Part shown: positions 16,229-24,623 of the stretch, one piece after another
Layout of the letters: every line of letters starts with the position of its first letter
Position numbering within the stretch: position 1 is the stretch's first letter
Notes under the pieces: generated by a model
Databases searched by the model: none
What the model saw: the letters and a program-made list of their open reading frames with translations, nothing else
Told to the model about the DNA's origin: nothing
Made by a program: the position numbers and the translations under genes
Assembly: GCA_040387195.1 (NCBI GenBank)
Contig: JAZKEF010000012.1
Span: 124,001 to 188,000 of the forward strand
Direction of reading: 5' to 3'
DNA from: UKL13-3 sp040387195
GTDB taxonomy: Bacteria > Bacteroidota > Bacteroidia > UKL13-3
Length of the DNA: 64,000 nt

Positions 16229-17439
16229 TTGATATAGCGAAACAACCGGGTGTTAAACTTACTTACCAAACGATCAAATGGAACTGTGGTATAGGATGGT
16301 TTGCGGGTTTTATTCTCTGCCGCTTTAACCACTACGTAATCAAACACTGGATTGGCAAGTTGATTAGGAGCATTAAATGGTTTTTCCATTTGAATCATCT
16401 GCTTATCGTATACAAACAAACCAAAGTGTTTACGTTTGGTATACTCGGAAACATCTTCGCAAAAACTGGCAATAAAGAAATTATCAGTGTTTACCTCAAT
16501 TGTGGTATCCACCTGCAGGTTATAGTTTACAAAAATCCCCTTGATATTTCCCGACAGAACTTTATAGATACTTGTATCCATAAAATAGTATACCGGGCAA
16601 AAACTGAAATTCTTATTAAACTCACGAATCACTTTATTGTTGCGGATGCGCAAATCAGCTTCGAGCATTTCTATTTCATCCGTTTTACGTTCCGCTCTGA
16701 GGCGATTAATTTCTTTTTCGTTGGTGGTTGGTAACATTACCAATAATACTCCTTTATGCAGGTGTTGCACCAACTCTTCGGTCGATTGGTTCTTACCATC
16801 CAGACTTTTGCGAAGCGCAACTGCGTTCAAACGCAAATTCACTTCAACAGTTGAAGATCGCCCCTCAACCTTAGCGGGCGAATTATTGCTTGTTAGTCCT
16901 TGATTATAGATTACTTCAAGGTTAATCACAGGTGACAATGAAATAGCCATTCCTAACATGAGTCCGGCATCCAGCTGTCCTTTTTTATTCCGATTGATGG
17001 CTAAATCCTTTGTGTTATATGAGCCGGTTTCAAACACTTCGGAACTATAAGCAATGAGGTAAGAGGGTTTGATACCGCCTATAAATGCAAAATCGGTATT
17101 AATGGATGATGGATAATAATACAGGAAGGCATTGGCATCAATATAATTATTAATATACCGGGTATCTGTTTCGCGTTCTCTAAATGACACTGTGGAGAAC
17201 GCAGGTTCAACAAACCAACTCACCCTGTTACTGATAGGCTTGGTAAAAAACATTCCGAGGTTCACTCCGGCCAATCCACTCCAATCGGAATATTGGGTTC
17301 CATTCATCGAGTAGTTAATTCCCAGCTTTAATCCATAACCCAAAGGGTCAGATTCCTCCTTTTTGATTTGCGCAAAAACAGAGGTTATACTTAATCCAAT
17401 AAAGAGAATACACAGGTATATATTTTTAACGGGCATCAT
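16225..17439 (-). CDS. Outer-membrane beta-barrel-like protein with C-terminal extra domain, unknown function
   Basis: A 404-residue protein with a signal peptide (VKNIYLCILFIGLSITSVFA, residues 4-23). Residues 30-215 look like an outer-membrane barrel of the PorT/OmpA-like type: alternating aromatic strands such as LGYGLKLGINYSMNGTQYSD and NRVSWFVEPAFSTVSF. The second half (about 225-404) is a separate soluble-looking domain starting HLHKGVLLVMLPTTNEKEIN, a charged helical stretch, then mixed alpha/beta sequence. I do not recognise this domain. The two adjacent Met codons leave the start uncertain by one residue. It is on its own between queG and miaE. Confidence 0.7.
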   Translation of the reverse strand: MMPVKNIYLCILFIGLSITSVFAQIKKEESDPLGYGLKLGINYSMNGTQYSDWSGLAGVNLGMFFTKPISNRVSWFVEPAFSTVSFRERETDTRYINNYIDANAFLYYYPSSINTDFAFIGGIKPSYLIAYSSEVFETGSYNTKDLAINRNKKGQLDAGLMLGMAISLSPVINLEVIYNQGLTSNNSPAKVEGRSSTVEVNLRLNAVALRKSLDGKNQSTEELVQHLHKGVLLVMLPTTNEKEINRLRAERKTDEIEMLEADLRIRNNKVIREFNKNFSFCPVYYFMDTSIYKVLSGNIKGIFVNYNLQVDTTIEVNTDNFFIASFCEDVSEYTKRKHFGLFVYDKQMIQMEKPFNAPNQLANPVFDYVVVKAAENKTRKPSYTTVPFDRLVSKFNTRLFRYIN

Positions 17440-17469
17440 GTAAAGCCAAATTTAGATGTTCAAGTATAG

Positions 17470-18402
17470 TTAATCGTTGTTAAATATGAAGTCAATATTT
17501 CTCTTTAAACCGTTGTATTTGGTTCGTTTGACCGGTGATTTTTTAAACACCCGCTGAAATACGTCTTCTGTAATCTCAAGCCAGTCTTGCTTTTTCATAT
17601 CCAATATTGCCTCTCCGGGTTCAAATCGTTTTTCGGTATTGGGTTTTGAAAAACGGTTCCAAGGGCATACATCCTGGCAAACATCACAACCAAACATCCA
17701 GTTATCAAAGGTTCCTTTCATGGCCGGAGGAATTGCATCTTTTAATTCGATGGTAAAGTATGAAATGCATTTGCTTCCATCCACTTTATACGGTTCAACA
17801 ATTGCCCCAGTGGGACAAGCATCAATACATGCAGTACAGGTTCCACAATGATCGGTTGCCGGTTTATCATAATCCAATTCCAGATCAATGATCAGTTCAC
17901 TCAGAAAAAAAAACGACCCTTTTCCCTTGTTAATGATATTGGTATTTTTTCCAACCCAACCAAGACCGCTATTGAGGGCCCAGGCTCTTTCAAGCACAGG
18001 TGCGGAGTCTACAAATGCCCGTCCGTCCACTTCTCCTATTGTCTCCCTAATGTATTGCAGCAATTCATGCAACTTATCTTTTACCACCACATGGTAATCT
18101 TCTCCGTATGCATACTTCGATATCCTGGGGGCGTTTTCATCTACCTGTTTTATATCACTGTAATAGTTATATAAAAACGATACCACCGATTTTGCTCCAG
18201 CCACCAGCAACCTTGGATCCAACCGTTTGTCGAAATAGTTTTCCATGTACTGCATCTTTCCTTGCATTCCATCGGCCAACCATCTTTCCAACCGGGGAGC
18301 TTCCTGCTCCAGAAATGTTGCTTTGGACACACCACAAAAAGAGAAACCTAATTCGGCTGCTTTTTGTTTGATGAGAAAAGTATGTTGTTTGGTTGACTTC
18401 AA
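17470..18402 (-). CDS. queG: Epoxyqueuosine reductase QueG
   Basis: An iron-sulfur and cobalamin-dependent enzyme that reduces epoxyqueuosine to queuosine in tRNA, the last step of Q synthesis. Motifs: the active-site region FVDSAPVLERAWALNSGLGW, a first 4Fe-4S set CGTCTACIDACPTGA, and a second GCDVCQDVCPWN. About 310 residues, normal for the short QueG form. No ATG lies near the N-terminus. I chose TTG at 18402 (product MKSTKQHTFLIKQKAAELG); a second TTG three codons upstream (18411) is possible. A TATCTTTG promoter-like element at 18409-18416 lies right at the start, so the message may be leaderless. Confidence 0.93.
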   Translation of the reverse strand: MKSTKQHTFLIKQKAAELGFSFCGVSKATFLEQEAPRLERWLADGMQGKMQYMENYFDKRLDPRLLVAGAKSVVSFLYNYYSDIKQVDENAPRISKYAYGEDYHVVVKDKLHELLQYIRETIGEVDGRAFVDSAPVLERAWALNSGLGWVGKNTNIINKGKGSFFFLSELIIDLELDYDKPATDHCGTCTACIDACPTGAIVEPYKVDGSKCISYFTIELKDAIPPAMKGTFDNWMFGCDVCQDVCPWNRFSKPNTEKRFEPGEAILDMKKQDWLEITEDVFQRVFKKSPVKRTKYNGLKRNIDFIFNND

Positions 18403-18542
18403 TAAGCACAAAGATACTTTTAAAAATTACCTTTTAGTCTGCCCGACATCATTTTCAGCTCTCGCCCACCCAAAATTACAACCTGATTTCTCTGCTGCCA
18501 TCAATTTAAACCCACGCACAATAAGGCAACATAAAAATGTAC

Positions 18543-18574
18543 TTGGAATTCTTATATTTTATTTCCAACATTTG
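18543..18574 (+). promoter_or_regulatory. Candidate promoter of the arginine operon
   Basis: TTGG (18543-18546), a 20-base spacer and AACATTTG (18567-18574) fit the Bacteroidota promoter with one mismatch in the -7 element. This would leave a leader of nearly 300 bases before the first operon gene. I looked for, and did not find, a convincing ArgR box around it. Confidence 0.45.
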
Positions 18575-18633
18575 CGCCTCAAAATTTTTTATGTCGTAAC
18601 AAAGCAAACGCACAACAACAGCACATTACAGAA

Positions 18634-18762
18634 ATGAAAAAAAACAAGTCATTCCAATCGATTAACACTTCCCGCATTTTTGCTGTTGTGTTATCCTTGT
18701 TTTCTACTCCCCAGGAGCTAGTTTTTATACACCTGCGAACACCGTTCGTGACCAGACGCTAG
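18634..18762 (+). CDS. Possible 42-residue leader peptide of the arginine operon
   Basis: The leader contains an ATG frame of 42 codons: MKKNKSFQSINTSRIFAVVL, then SLFSTPQELVFIHLRTPFVT, ending Arg-Arg-stop. Arginine codons total four, and three of them (CGA, AGA, CGC) fall in the last nine codons, the last two directly before TAG. A peptide that stalls on scarce Arg-tRNA is one explanation, since the downstream operon makes arginine. The N-terminal half also resembles a signal peptide, so it could be an unrelated small secreted protein, or no gene at all. No homologue is known to me. Confidence 0.3.
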   Translation: MKKNKSFQSINTSRIFAVVLSLFSTPQELVFIHLRTPFVTRR

Positions 18763-18832
18763 TCGTACGTCATTCTCTTTCTGCTTACGCAGCGGAAAAC
18801 AATAGCATTTAATTTTCTTATTTATTTAACCT

Positions 18833-18856
18833 CAGCTTAGCGGTAAGGCTAAGTTG
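18833..18856 (+). promoter_or_regulatory. Hairpin just before the first arginine-operon gene
   Basis: CAGCTTAGC (18833-18841) pairs with GCTAAGTTG (18848-18856) in a nine-base-pair stem with one G-U pair and a six-base loop. It ends 17 bases before the ATG at 18874. Only a weak T-rich stretch follows, so it is not a clear terminator. It could control access to the start codon or form part of an attenuator. Confidence 0.45.
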
Positions 18857-18873
18857 GTTTAAGCATTTTGCAT

Positions 18874-19566
18874 ATGCACCAAACATTTATAGTGGTGGTG
18901 GCTAGTGATAGCCATGCACCCTATGCACAGCAAATATGCGATGAGATGGCTTCTTCTGCTAAGGCCCGCGGTACGGGTATAGCCAAAAGAAGTCCGGAAT
19001 ACATCGTACAAAAAATGAACGAGGGTAAGGCTGTAATCGCTTTAACCCATGCTGGCGAATGGGCCGGCTTTTGTTACATCGAAACCTGGGGACATGGCAG
19101 TTATGTAGCCAATTCAGGACTCATTGTATCTCCGCTTTTGCGGAAAAGCGGGTTGGCCAAACGTATCAAGCATAAAATATTTGAACTCTCAAGGAGCAAA
19201 TATCCCGATGCCAAAATTTTTGGATTAACAACCGGACTGGCTGTGATGAAAATTAACAGCGAACTGGGTTATGAACCGGTAACCTACAGTGAACTGACCA
19301 GTGACGATGCTTTTTGGGCCGGCTGCAAAAGTTGTGTGAATTACGAAATCCTGATGAGCAAAGACCGTAAAAACTGTTTGTGCACCGCTATGTTGTATGA
19401 CCCCGCGGATCATTACAAGCCGGAAGAAACAACAGCCTTCTTCGAGGAGAACAAATCAGGACTCGAGCGTTTAATTCGTTTTAAACAACACATATTTTCA
19501 AAAATTTTCGGACGTAAGGAAACGTCTAAACTCAAATCATTCATTCATTTTTTGCTCCCGTTTTAA
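18874..19566 (+). CDS. GNAT-family acyltransferase, likely acylglutamate synthase of the arginine operon
   Basis: A 230-residue GNAT protein, first gene of the arginine operon. By position it should perform the missing first step, N-acylation of glutamate, for which no argA or argJ is present. The GNAT core lies at about residues 40-135, with the acyl-CoA-binding loop SPLLRKSGLAKRIKHKIFEL. Beyond it is a Cys cluster, CKSC at 151-154 and CLC at 168-170, a plausible metal site. If ArgF' prefers succinylornithine (see that entry), the acyl donor here should be succinyl-CoA. The start is the ATG at 18874; a TTG two codons earlier is less likely. It ends five bases before argG. Confidence 0.8.
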   Translation: MHQTFIVVVASDSHAPYAQQICDEMASSAKARGTGIAKRSPEYIVQKMNEGKAVIALTHAGEWAGFCYIETWGHGSYVANSGLIVSPLLRKSGLAKRIKHKIFELSRSKYPDAKIFGLTTGLAVMKINSELGYEPVTYSELTSDDAFWAGCKSCVNYEILMSKDRKNCLCTAMLYDPADHYKPEETTAFFEENKSGLERLIRFKQHIFSKIFGRKETSKLKSFIHFLLPF

Positions 19567-19570
19567 TACC

Positions 19571-20773
19571 ATGAAAAAAGTAATTTTAGGATTTAGCGGT
19601 GGATTAGATACCACCTATTGTGCCAAATATTTAAGCTTAGAAAAAGGTTATGAGGTACACAGTGTAATTGTAAATACCGGTGGATTCAGTACTGATGAAT
19701 TGCAGCAAATAGCCACCCATGCTAACAATTTAGGGGTGAAGTCACACACTACTATTGATGCTACACAATCATACTACGAACGTATTGTGAAGTATCTCAT
19801 TTTTGGCAATGTTCTCAAGAACAATACCTACCCGTTAAGTGTAAGTGCCGAACGGTTGAGTCAGGCACTTCATATTGCCGGACATGCACAAAAACTGCAG
19901 GCTGATGCAATTGCTCACGGTAGTACAGGTGCAGGAAATGACCAGGTGCGATTTGATATGGTCTTTCAAATCCTTACACCCGGAATGGAGATCATTACCC
20001 CCATCCGCGACTTAAAATTGAGTCGGGAGGATGAAATCAATTACCTGAAGAAGAAGGGCGTTTCCATGAATTTTGAAAAGGCTTCGTATTCTGTCAACAA
20101 AGGACTTTGGGGTACAAGTGTTGGAGGTAAAGAAACCTTATCGTCAAACGGGATGTTGCCTGAGGATGCATGGCCTACACCCGTTACGCAAACAAAAGCA
20201 GAACAGCTGCAACTCTCTTTTGTAACAGGAGAGTTGGTTGCAGTAAACGGACAAACATTCGCGCATCCTGTTGAAGCTATTCAACATTTGCAAAATATTG
20301 CTGCACCATTCGGTATTGGCCGTGATGTGCATGTTGGTGATACCATTATCGGCATCAAGGGGCGTGTTGGATTTGAAGCCGCAGCTCCCATGCTCATCAT
20401 AAAGGCCCATCACCAACTTGAAAAACATGTACTCACCAAGTGGCAGCTGAACTGGAAAGATACGCTGGCCCAATTTTACGGAAACTGGCTTCACGAAGGG
20501 CAAATACTGGATCCTGTGATGCGTGATATTGAAGCATACTTCACGCATACCCAGGCACAGGTTACCGGAGATATATTCATCACATTGCATCCTTATCGCT
20601 TCGTCATTACCGGTATTGAATCGCCAAACGATTTAATGAGTAAACAGTTTGGTACTTATGGTGAAATGAACAACGGCTGGACCGGTGATGACGTACGCGG
20701 TTTCAGTAAAATATTCGGAAACCAAACATCCATTTTTCATCACATAACAAACAAAACCGGATATGAAAATTAA
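19571..20773 (+). CDS. argG: Argininosuccinate synthase
   Basis: A 400-residue ATP-dependent ligase joining citrulline and aspartate. The PP-loop motif FSGGLDTTYC is at the N-terminus, and the family blocks AIAHGSTGAGNDQVRFDM, ITPIRDLKLSREDE and VNKGLWGTSVGGKE are present. The protein belongs to the Bacteroidota/Xanthomonas-like branch that follows an argF'-type pathway. Its last 11 bases overlap argC, so translation of the two is probably coupled. Confidence 0.96.
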   Translation: MKKVILGFSGGLDTTYCAKYLSLEKGYEVHSVIVNTGGFSTDELQQIATHANNLGVKSHTTIDATQSYYERIVKYLIFGNVLKNNTYPLSVSAERLSQALHIAGHAQKLQADAIAHGSTGAGNDQVRFDMVFQILTPGMEIITPIRDLKLSREDEINYLKKKGVSMNFEKASYSVNKGLWGTSVGGKETLSSNGMLPEDAWPTPVTQTKAEQLQLSFVTGELVAVNGQTFAHPVEAIQHLQNIAAPFGIGRDVHVGDTIIGIKGRVGFEAAAPMLIIKAHHQLEKHVLTKWQLNWKDTLAQFYGNWLHEGQILDPVMRDIEAYFTHTQAQVTGDIFITLHPYRFVITGIESPNDLMSKQFGTYGEMNNGWTGDDVRGFSKIFGNQTSIFHHITNKTGYEN

Positions 20774-21734
20774 AGCTGGAATTATTGGTGCAGCAGGCTA
20801 TACCGGAGGTGAGCTCATTCGATTATTATTGAATCATCCTCATGCCGAAATCTCTTTTGCACATAGCAAGAGCAATGCAGGAAAACCGGTATCTCACATC
20901 CACAAAGATTTGTTGGGAGATACGGATATATCCTTCAGCAGCAAGTTTCATCAGCAAGTTGATGTATTGTTTTTATGTACAGGACATGGAGAAGCGAGAG
21001 CGTTCCTGAGCAAAAATGACTTTCCAGACAACATACGCATTATTGATCTGTCGCAGGATTTCCGGCTTAAATCGTCATCAACCATAGGCGATAAGTCCTT
21101 TGTGTATGGTTTACCGGAGCTGAATAAAACAAGCATTCAATCGGCTCAATGTATTGCTAATCCGGGATGTTTTGCCACCATTCAGCTTGCGTTGTTGCCT
21201 TTGGCTCACAAAAAAATATTGAATGAGACATACATCACAGGTATAACCGGCTCAACGGGAGCAGGGCAAAGTTTATCGCAGACTTCACATTTCAGTTGGC
21301 GCACCAATAATATTCAGGCTTATAAAAGTTTAACGCATCAGCATATTAGTGAAATTGGAGAGTCGCTGCAACAAACTTCCGGCAAAGCTGCCACAGTAAA
21401 TTTTATTCCGTGGCGGGGTGACTTTGCGCGCGGGATATACATTAGCGCTGTTACGGAGTGCGCACTCCCTTTGGATGATGTGTATGAGCTGTATGAGGCC
21501 TTTTATCTTAGTTCGCCCTTTACGCATGTGAGTAAAGAAATGATTGACCTCAAACAAGTTGTGAACACCAATAAATGTTTGATTCATTTGGAAAAAGAAG
21601 GTTCCAAATTAATTGTTCACGCGGCCATTGATAACCTATTAAAAGGTGCATCCGGACAAGCCGTTCAGAATATGAATATCTTGTTTGGACTAGATGAAAA
21701 ATGTGGTTTAACCCTTAAAGCAAACTTATTTTAA
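20763..21734 (+). CDS. argC: N-acyl-gamma-glutamyl-phosphate reductase
   Basis: A 323-residue NADPH-dependent reductase giving the acylated glutamate semialdehyde. The dinucleotide fold opens the protein (KAGIIGAAGYTGGELIRLLL). The catalytic Cys lies in CIANPGCFATIQLALLPL. TGSTGAGQSLSQTSHFSWR and NFIPWRGDFARG cover the rest of the active site. Whether the natural substrate carries an acetyl or a succinyl group cannot be told from ArgC itself. It overlaps argG by 11 bases and is followed one base later by argD. Confidence 0.96.
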   Translation: MKIKAGIIGAAGYTGGELIRLLLNHPHAEISFAHSKSNAGKPVSHIHKDLLGDTDISFSSKFHQQVDVLFLCTGHGEARAFLSKNDFPDNIRIIDLSQDFRLKSSSTIGDKSFVYGLPELNKTSIQSAQCIANPGCFATIQLALLPLAHKKILNETYITGITGSTGAGQSLSQTSHFSWRTNNIQAYKSLTHQHISEIGESLQQTSGKAATVNFIPWRGDFARGIYISAVTECALPLDDVYELYEAFYLSSPFTHVSKEMIDLKQVVNTNKCLIHLEKEGSKLIVHAAIDNLLKGASGQAVQNMNILFGLDEKCGLTLKANLF

Positions 21735-21735
21735 C

Positions 21736-22875
21736 ATGAAAACTTTTGATGTATATCCCCTGCTCAACGTAGAACCGGTAAGAGCGGAGGGCTCTCATAT
21801 CTGGGATAAAAACGGCACCCAATATCTTGATCTCTATGGTGGTCATGCGGTCATCTCAATCGGACATACCCATCCGCATTATGTTCAGCTATTATCGCAG
21901 CAATTAAATCAGATTGCGTTTTACTCCAACTCGGTGAAAATTCCCTTGCAGGATGAGTTAGCTGAAAAGCTGGGTTTCTTATCGGGATACACTGACTACC
22001 GGTTGTTTTTATGTAACTCGGGAGCTGAGGCCAATGAAAATGCACTTAAGCTGGCCTCCTTTCACAACCATCGTAAAAAAATTATTGCTTTTCGTCAATC
22101 GTTTCATGGCCGAACCTCATTGGCTGTTTCGGCTACTGATGACCCTAAGATAAGTGCCCCTGTGAATGAGTCTTCCCTTATTACTTTTCTTCCTTTGAAC
22201 GATGAGGATGCACTCACGCAATACCTTACCAATGATGTATGCGCGGTCATTGTAGAAGGGATTCAGGGTGTGGGTGGTGTTCATACTGCAGGCACGTCAT
22301 TCTTGCAGCTGATGCGTAAGTTGTGCAATGAGACCGGTGCTGTGATGATTTTGGATGAAGTGCAATCGGGTTATGGTCGTACGGGGCATTTTTTTGCACA
22401 CCAGCACGCAAATGTAGAAGCGGATCTTATTACCATAGCCAAAGGAATGGGCAATGGTTTTCCGGTTGGAGGTGTATTAATCTCACCCAAATTTGAAGCA
22501 AAACATGGTATGCTTGGAACAACTTTCGGAGGCAATTACCTTGCTTGTGCTGCAGCCATTGCTGTACTTGATGTTATTGCCTCCGAGCAACTGATAGGTC
22601 ATGCCGCAACGATGGGGCAATACATCATGAATGAGGTAAAACGCTTACCCAACGTGAAGGAAGTCCGTGGTATGGGTCTAATGATTGGAATTGAATTATT
22701 TGAACCATGCGCCTCCATACGCAACCAATTATTGCAGGACTATCACATCCTTACCGGGGCATCATCCGACAAAAACACCTTGCGCATCTTACCCGCTCTC
22801 AATCTTCACAAACGTGATGCCGATGAATTTATCACGGTACTTACACATCTCTTATCATTTAAATTTACTCTTTGA
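21736..22875 (+). CDS. argD: Acylornithine aminotransferase
   Basis: A 379-residue class-III aminotransferase converting the acylated glutamate semialdehyde to acylornithine. The PLP Lys sits in TIAKGMGNGFPVGG. The FLCNSGAEANENALKLA and ILDEVQSGYGRTG motifs are typical of ArgD/AstC-type enzymes, which are known to accept acetyl- or succinyl-ornithine. It is packed in the operon: one base after argC, and four bases before the argF' start. Confidence 0.95.
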   Translation: MKTFDVYPLLNVEPVRAEGSHIWDKNGTQYLDLYGGHAVISIGHTHPHYVQLLSQQLNQIAFYSNSVKIPLQDELAEKLGFLSGYTDYRLFLCNSGAEANENALKLASFHNHRKKIIAFRQSFHGRTSLAVSATDDPKISAPVNESSLITFLPLNDEDALTQYLTNDVCAVIVEGIQGVGGVHTAGTSFLQLMRKLCNETGAVMILDEVQSGYGRTGHFFAHQHANVEADLITIAKGMGNGFPVGGVLISPKFEAKHGMLGTTFGGNYLACAAAIAVLDVIASEQLIGHAATMGQYIMNEVKRLPNVKEVRGMGLMIGIELFEPCASIRNQLLQDYHILTGASSDKNTLRILPALNLHKRDADEFITVLTHLLSFKFTL

Positions 22876-22879
22876 ACAT

Positions 22880-23833
22880 ATGCAACACTTTACTTCAGTA
22901 CATGATGTACATGATATCAACCACTGGGTTGAACAGGCTCTTCAAATCAAAGCTAATCCCTATCAATGGCATGAGATGGGTAAGCATAAAACTATTGGCT
23001 TAGTGTTTTTAAACCCAAGTTTACGTACGCGTTTAAGCACTCAAAAAGCTGCCATGAACTTAGGCATGAACGTGATGGTGATGAACATGGATAAAGAGGG
23101 CTGGGCGCTGGAGTTTGGAGATGGTGCTATTATGAATGGTACAACTGTTGAACACGTTAAGGACGCTGCTGCCGTGATGGGTCAATATTGCGATATTATT
23201 GGCATTCGTTGTTTTCCATCCCTTACAGATAGGAATGAAGATAATAATGAAACTATACTGAATAAATTTATTCAGTATGCCAAAGTACCGGTGGTAAGTT
23301 TAGAATCGGCTACACGGCATCCGTTGCAAAGCTTTGCAGATATGATTACCATTCTGGAAAACTGGAAACATACACATAAACCAAAAGTTGTGTTAACGTG
23401 GGCGCCACATATTAAAGCGCTCCCACAAGCCGTTCCCAATTCCTTCAGTGAATGGATGTGCAGGGCCGATGTGGACTTTGTAATTACCCATCCGGAAGGG
23501 CTTGAGTTAAACAACCTATTCACGAAGGGGGCAACAATTACACACAACCAACAAGAGGCTTTACAAGGTTCCGATTTTGTGTATGTAAAAAACTGGTCGG
23601 GATACCATGATTATGGTAAACCTTATGAAAACGGAGCTGATTGGCTATTGACCGAGCAACATTTAGCCTCAAGCAACAATGCTAAACTTATGCACTGTTT
23701 ACCTGTGCGCAGAAATGTAGAGTTAACAGACGTTTTACTGGACGGCCCCAATTCACTTGTATTGCAGCAAGCAGGCAACAGATTATTCGCAGCACAAACT
23801 GTTCTTAAAAATATATTGGAGCAGCATGGATAA
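22880..23833 (+). CDS. argF': N-acylornithine carbamoyltransferase ArgF', probably succinylornithine-specific
   Basis: A 317-residue transcarbamylase of the unusual acylornithine group. The carbamoyl-phosphate loop reads NPSLRTRLSTQKAA, not STRTR as in ordinary ArgF, and the C-terminal HCLPVRRNVELTD is present. It aligns residue for residue with the N-succinylornithine transcarbamylase of Bacteroides fragilis. At position 90, where that enzyme has Pro and the Xanthomonas acetyl-specific enzyme has Glu, this protein has Val (IMNGTTVEHV). I recall that replacing the Glu by Val turned the Xanthomonas enzyme into a succinyl-specific one. The start is ATG 22880; a longer frame running back into argD is a shadow. 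It overlaps argB by eight bases. Confidence 0.93.
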   Translation: MQHFTSVHDVHDINHWVEQALQIKANPYQWHEMGKHKTIGLVFLNPSLRTRLSTQKAAMNLGMNVMVMNMDKEGWALEFGDGAIMNGTTVEHVKDAAAVMGQYCDIIGIRCFPSLTDRNEDNNETILNKFIQYAKVPVVSLESATRHPLQSFADMITILENWKHTHKPKVVLTWAPHIKALPQAVPNSFSEWMCRADVDFVITHPEGLELNNLFTKGATITHNQQEALQGSDFVYVKNWSGYHDYGKPYENGADWLLTEQHLASSNNAKLMHCLPVRRNVELTDVLLDGPNSLVLQQAGNRLFAAQTVLKNILEQHG

Positions 23834-24623
23834 ACCTGTTTTACACATCATCAAGATTGGTGGGAACGTGATTGATGACGAATCCGCATTATCTGCATTT
23901 TTGCAACAACTCCAACAATTGAACGACCCTTTTATCCTTGTTCATGGTGGGGGAAAACTGGCTTCCACCTTGAGCAAGACATTGGGTATTCCGGCACAAT
24001 TGATAGATGGGAGAAGAGTAACGGATGCGCAAACATTAGATTTGGTTACCATGGTATTTGCCGGTTTAATTAATAAAAAAATCGTTGCTCAGCTACAGGC
24101 ATATCAACTCAATGCGATTGGATTGTGTGGTGTGGATGCCAACATCATTCCGGCAACCAAGCGCAATAACATTCCTGTTGACTTCGGTTTTGTTGGTGAT
24201 GTAAATCCAGAAAATATCTCAACAGATAATCTGCATGTTTTACTCAACAATAAGATGTTTCCGGTTATCGCACCCATTACGCATGATGGTGCCGGACAAC
24301 TCCTGAATACCAACGCAGATACTATTGCTGCAACTATTGCCATAGCTTTAAGCAGGCTATACACTACAAAACTATATTACTGTTTTGAGAAAGAAGGCGT
24401 GCTGAACGATGTAAATGATAATCACTCATTAATCCCTGAGTTATCTCAGGTAGCTTATTCAAATCTGAAAAAATCGGAAACCATTTATTCGGGTATGTTG
24501 CCTAAGCTAGACAATGCTTTTGATGCTTTAAACAGGAACGTAAACGAAGTATATATTTTACATGCTTTGCAATTTCACCTTTTAATTAACAACACCCATG
24601 CTGGAACCAAACTGGTTAGATAG
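23826..24623 (+). CDS. argB: N-acylglutamate kinase
   Basis: A 265-residue amino-acid kinase phosphorylating acylglutamate. The motifs are IIKIGGNVIDD (ATP-binding Lys), LVHGGGKLASTLSKTLGI, DGRRVTDAQTLDLVTMVFAG, GLCGVDANI and TNADTIAATIA. The start ATG at 23826 lies inside the end of argF'. A longer frame upstream is out of register with the family. It overlaps the next gene by 26 bases. In this pathway the substrate may be N-succinylglutamate. No N-terminal extension of the arginine-inhibited hexameric type is obvious. Confidence 0.94.
   Translation: MDKPVLHIIKIGGNVIDDESALSAFLQQLQQLNDPFILVHGGGKLASTLSKTLGIPAQLIDGRRVTDAQTLDLVTMVFAGLINKKIVAQLQAYQLNAIGLCGVDANIIPATKRNNIPVDFGFVGDVNPENISTDNLHVLLNNKMFPVIAPITHDGAGQLLNTNADTIAATIAIALSRLYTTKLYYCFEKEGVLNDVNDNHSLIPELSQVAYSNLKKSETIYSGMLPKLDNAFDALNRNVNEVYILHALQFHLLINNTHAGTKLVR

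Noticed and set aside
18412..18633. ArgR box upstream of the arginine operon
   Set aside because: I searched by eye for TGAAT-N4-ATTCA-like dyads and found none convincing.
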